From Chloroflexaceae bacterium (lineage in GTDB: Bacteria > Chloroflexota > Chloroflexia > Chloroflexales > Chloroflexaceae), in assembly GCA_012034075.1 (NCBI GenBank), contig JAAURD010000024.1, forward strand, positions 1 through 34,876: a DNA stretch of 34,876 bases, in the 5' to 3' direction. Position numbers and translations under genes: made by a program. This document shows, one piece after another, positions 32,652 to 34,876 of this stretch. Every line of letters starts with the position of its first letter. The stretch's first letter is position 1. The notes below the pieces were generated by a model that was not told the origin of the DNA, made no database searches, and saw only the letters and a list, made by a program, of their open reading frames with translations.

Positions 32652-34258
32652 AAAGTCAACTCCTTGAGCATATCGTCGCGAAACTGCAAGGTTACAACCA
32701 TGTGCTTCAGTGGATCATGCCATCGCTGGATGGGATCATGCTCGTCAGCGAAAATCACAGCGACTTCTCGTGCCATATCGGCCGGAAAACGGAGGGCCAG
32801 CATTTCGGACAGTGGCACCACCAGTTGGGACATGGTATACCAGAAACTGGAACTCTTTTTCGGCGGCGTTTGGGCCAGACGCTCTTGCACACTTTGCCAG
32901 ACAGCGCGGGCAAGCCGGTGGCTCCACGGTTGCTGGTAGCGCAAGAGAAAGGGCATTGCCGCATGCTCCAGATGTATGGGCTGCCGTTCTTCGTGCAACA
33001 GCCGTAGAATAATAGTCTCAATCCAGTCTGCGGGCAACCCTTCGGTCAACATATCCAATGCTGCTTGATTGTTGTGTTTGAGCAGCAACGGGAGCAATGC
33101 TTCCAGAAACGGGAGATCACCGCTGCGATGCGCCGCCTGAGTCCAGGCATGCACCAGCAGTGCTGTCCAGTCGCTCTGTTGGGCAGCCTTGATGAGTTCA
33201 TGCGGGCCAAGCTGCCATTGCTGATACCAGTAATTTGTGGGCACAAAGCTCACGATCTGAGCGAGCCACCAGCTCTTCTCGCTCAACCACCATGGCTCTT
33301 TGCCCGCAGCATACGACATAGATGGTGGTTTGCACGCAATTCCATCGCGAACCATTGCTTCATCACAGGTATCTGGCAATGTAACCTCAAGGCTCCGCCG
33401 TTTCAGTAATCCACCGTCTTTCAGCGTTATCAGCGTCATCGCTCGCTGCTGCATACGTTGACAGAGCCGTGACTCAGGCAGCTTGCCAAGCAGAACTGCC
33501 GCGAATGTTCGCACATGTGTACTGCGATCATCAAGCACGGTTTCCAGCCAGGGTTCATCATCCATGCTCAGGCCGGCGCCACACAGATCCAGAAAGCGCC
33601 GGCGGTCATCGGCCTTTTCACTCTTCCAGGTGAGTTGCAACAGCGTGCGAGCCTGTGCCGTGTTGTACTGCCGCAGATACTGCAACAGCTCCAGGCGCTC
33701 GTGGGCTTGCCCGGTCTCCCAGCGTTGCTGCATCTGCGCCTCATCCAGCCGGCCCATGTCGGCATTGCCGCGGGCATAGGCCCATGCCGGGTTGTGGTCG
33801 GCAAGCCAGCGCCCACGCTGCCCCAGGACGGCACGGATCGGCCCATGGAGCGATTTCTGGCTTGTGCCGAGCTGGAGCAGTGCCACCAGCTGGTGATGCG
33901 GCACACGATAGCCCGCCGCAGCGGCGGCTGCCAGCCATTCGGGGAGTACCTTCGGGTGGTTGTTGCTGAGCATGGATGCCAGATGGTGCGCTGCGGCCGC
34001 CGAACAGGACGGCTGATCGTCTGGTGTACATGGTGGCAATGGGGGCGTTATTGCGGTGGTTGTTGGCTGACCAGCACGACGATAGAGACCGACGGTAGCA
34101 GCGGTGAGCAGCAAAAAGCGCTCATGTGTGGTCTTTGGCAGTCCAGCGAGTAGTTGCCCAGCCGGGTTGGTATTGGGCACTGGTGGCGGTGTCTGACGCC
34201 CCGTACCCACCAGCGAAGTGGTTACCAGTTCGTGCCAGTACGCTTCAATCGTTGTCAT
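32648..34258 (-). CDS. DUF5691-family HEAT-like protein
   Basis: 536 residues from ATG 34258, three bases after the stop of the SWIM gene, with GGAG upstream inside that gene. It begins MTTIEAYWHELVTTSLVGTG and is almost wholly helical. 'RLELLQYLRQYNTAQARTLL', 'DDRSTHVRTFAAVLLGKLPE' and 'HNNQAALDMLTEGLP' look like HEAT/ARM-type repeats suited to a protein scaffold. Two Cys are present but no catalytic motif. The middle part is Trp-rich (EPWWLSEKSWWLAQI). The family is known to me only as a companion of SWIM, MoxR and DUF5682 proteins. Confidence 0.85.
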   Translation of the reverse strand: MTTIEAYWHELVTTSLVGTGRQTPPPVPNTNPAGQLLAGLPKTTHERFLLLTAATVGLYRRAGQPTTTAITPPLPPCTPDDQPSCSAAAAHHLASMLSNNHPKVLPEWLAAAAAAGYRVPHHQLVALLQLGTSQKSLHGPIRAVLGQRGRWLADHNPAWAYARGNADMGRLDEAQMQQRWETGQAHERLELLQYLRQYNTAQARTLLQLTWKSEKADDRRRFLDLCGAGLSMDDEPWLETVLDDRSTHVRTFAAVLLGKLPESRLCQRMQQRAMTLITLKDGGLLKRRSLEVTLPDTCDEAMVRDGIACKPPSMSYAAGKEPWWLSEKSWWLAQIVSFVPTNYWYQQWQLGPHELIKAAQQSDWTALLVHAWTQAAHRSGDLPFLEALLPLLLKHNNQAALDMLTEGLPADWIETIILRLLHEERQPIHLEHAAMPFLLRYQQPWSHRLARAVWQSVQERLAQTPPKKSSSFWYTMSQLVVPLSEMLALRFPADMAREVAVIFADEHDPIQRWHDPLKHMVVTLQFRDDMLKELTL

Positions 34259-34261
34259 GGT

Positions 34262-34876
34262 CTACACTCCATGAAAGACCGCATCAATCCATAGGCCCAG
34301 CGGCAACAGGTTTGCACCGTTCCATTCGGCAGCCAGCAACACCGGGTGACCACCACTGAGGGCCAGCAAGGGCCAGCCTGCATCTGAATGGCGGCTCATG
34401 GGCAGGCTCTGGTTGTTGCAATCACGAAGAACCCACGTTGAACCATGCACCTCAACCCAAACCATATCGAGCAAGAGCAACATGGTTTCAATCCAGGGGT
34501 TGCAAGCCAATGCGGTGGCGTAGTGTTCCAACGCGTCGTCCAAGGTTGCCGCTGCTCCCGCTGGTCGGCTCTTGATAGCTTCTGCGACCGCATGCTGCTT
34601 GACCACGACGGCACGTTGGAGATAGCTACCGGGGTAAAACGCAATATCGGCATCCAAGACCTGCCCTGGTATCAAGGTCTTATCGAGCGGGTTATTGCCA
34701 TAGGCAAAATCGAGCACCAGGGCCGCCCGTTGGTGCTGCTCAGCCCATAACCAGGTCCGCTGGCTGCGCAACCGGTTATCTTCTTCTTCCTGCTGACCCA
34801 CAACCAGCCAGCGGTCACGCAGCGCCGGCTGTGCTCGCACCTCGGCCTCTTCGATGGTGATGCCAATGACTGCCCG
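34262..34876 (-). CDS. SWIM zinc-finger family protein, C-terminal part (5' end beyond window)
   Basis: The frame is open to the right edge and stops with TAG at 34262-34264, giving about 204 visible residues. 'ALRDRWLVVGQQEEEDNRLR', 'SQRTWLWAEQ' and 'LIPGQVLDADIAFYPGSYLQ' match the C-terminal region of large SWIM zinc-finger proteins that accompany DUF5691 and MoxR genes. The CxC...CxH finger itself lies outside the window, so the name rests on this C-terminal similarity and on context. It is the first visible gene of the cassette; its promoter is not in view. Confidence 0.75.
   Translation of the reverse strand, partial: RAVIGITIEEAEVRAQPALRDRWLVVGQQEEEDNRLRSQRTWLWAEQHQRAALVLDFAYGNNPLDKTLIPGQVLDADIAFYPGSYLQRAVVVKQHAVAEAIKSRPAGAAATLDDALEHYATALACNPWIETMLLLLDMVWVEVHGSTWVLRDCNNQSLPMSRHSDAGWPLLALSGGHPVLLAAEWNGANLLPLGLWIDAVFHGV

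Noticed and set aside
33515-34153. 212-codon plus-strand frame opposite the DUF5691 gene
   Set aside because: Fully antisense to a gene supported by family similarity and coupling to its neighbours.

Overview
The window looks like chromosomal DNA of a filamentous anoxygenic phototroph of the Chloroflexota, most likely Chloroflexus or a close relative. This rests on gene content and style, not on a search: a CruA-type carotenoid cyclase, secreted proteins with the duplicated 'QWFER.R.ELHPEN.PPY' module, many multi-PAS and STAS signalling proteins, AGGAG-type ribosome binding sites with sigma70-like promoters, moderately GC-rich coding DNA, and intergenic islands of short palindromic repeats. 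No rRNA, tRNA, CRISPR array, transposase or phage module was seen.

Left part (1-9.8 kb). The 5' part of mnmG (tRNA modification) runs off the left edge. Divergently from a strong promoter comes an unusual membrane-anchored protein joining a receiver domain (Glu at the phospho-acceptor position) to a RodZ-like HTH. It is followed by a large polytopic membrane protein and an SLC12-type cation-chloride cotransporter. These meet, stop codon to stop codon, a two-gene minus-strand operon of a DUF2089 regulator and a DUF4097 (YvlB/LiaX-like) protein.

Middle (9.8-25.5 kb). A ~0.9 kb gene-free island is packed with palindromes and short repeats. After it come a NarL-type response regulator and its large five-PAS/GAF sensor kinase, a methyltransferase, a YvlD-like membrane protein, a fatty-acyl-CoA ligase, an unlisted 56-codon membrane peptide, and a second repeat-bearing gap. 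Then follow a PAS-PAS-STAS (RsbR-like) protein, a GT4 glycosyltransferase, a secreted beta-propeller protein, and a ruvC / small ORF / yebC group.

Right part (25.5-34.9 kb). A CruA-like lycopene cyclase with a START-like N-terminal extension has its own consensus promoter. To its right is a tightly coupled minus-strand cassette: SWIM zinc-finger protein (partial), DUF5691 HEAT-like protein, MoxR AAA+ ATPase, DUF5682 protein and VWA protein. Overlapping or nearly abutting reading frames show these are made together. The set resembles E. coli yehLMPQ. Its biochemical role is, to my knowledge, not established, and it is the best candidate here for an undescribed system, probably an ATP-driven MoxR/VWA remodelling machine acting with a DUF5682 protein whose motifs recall the TraB/ChaN fold.
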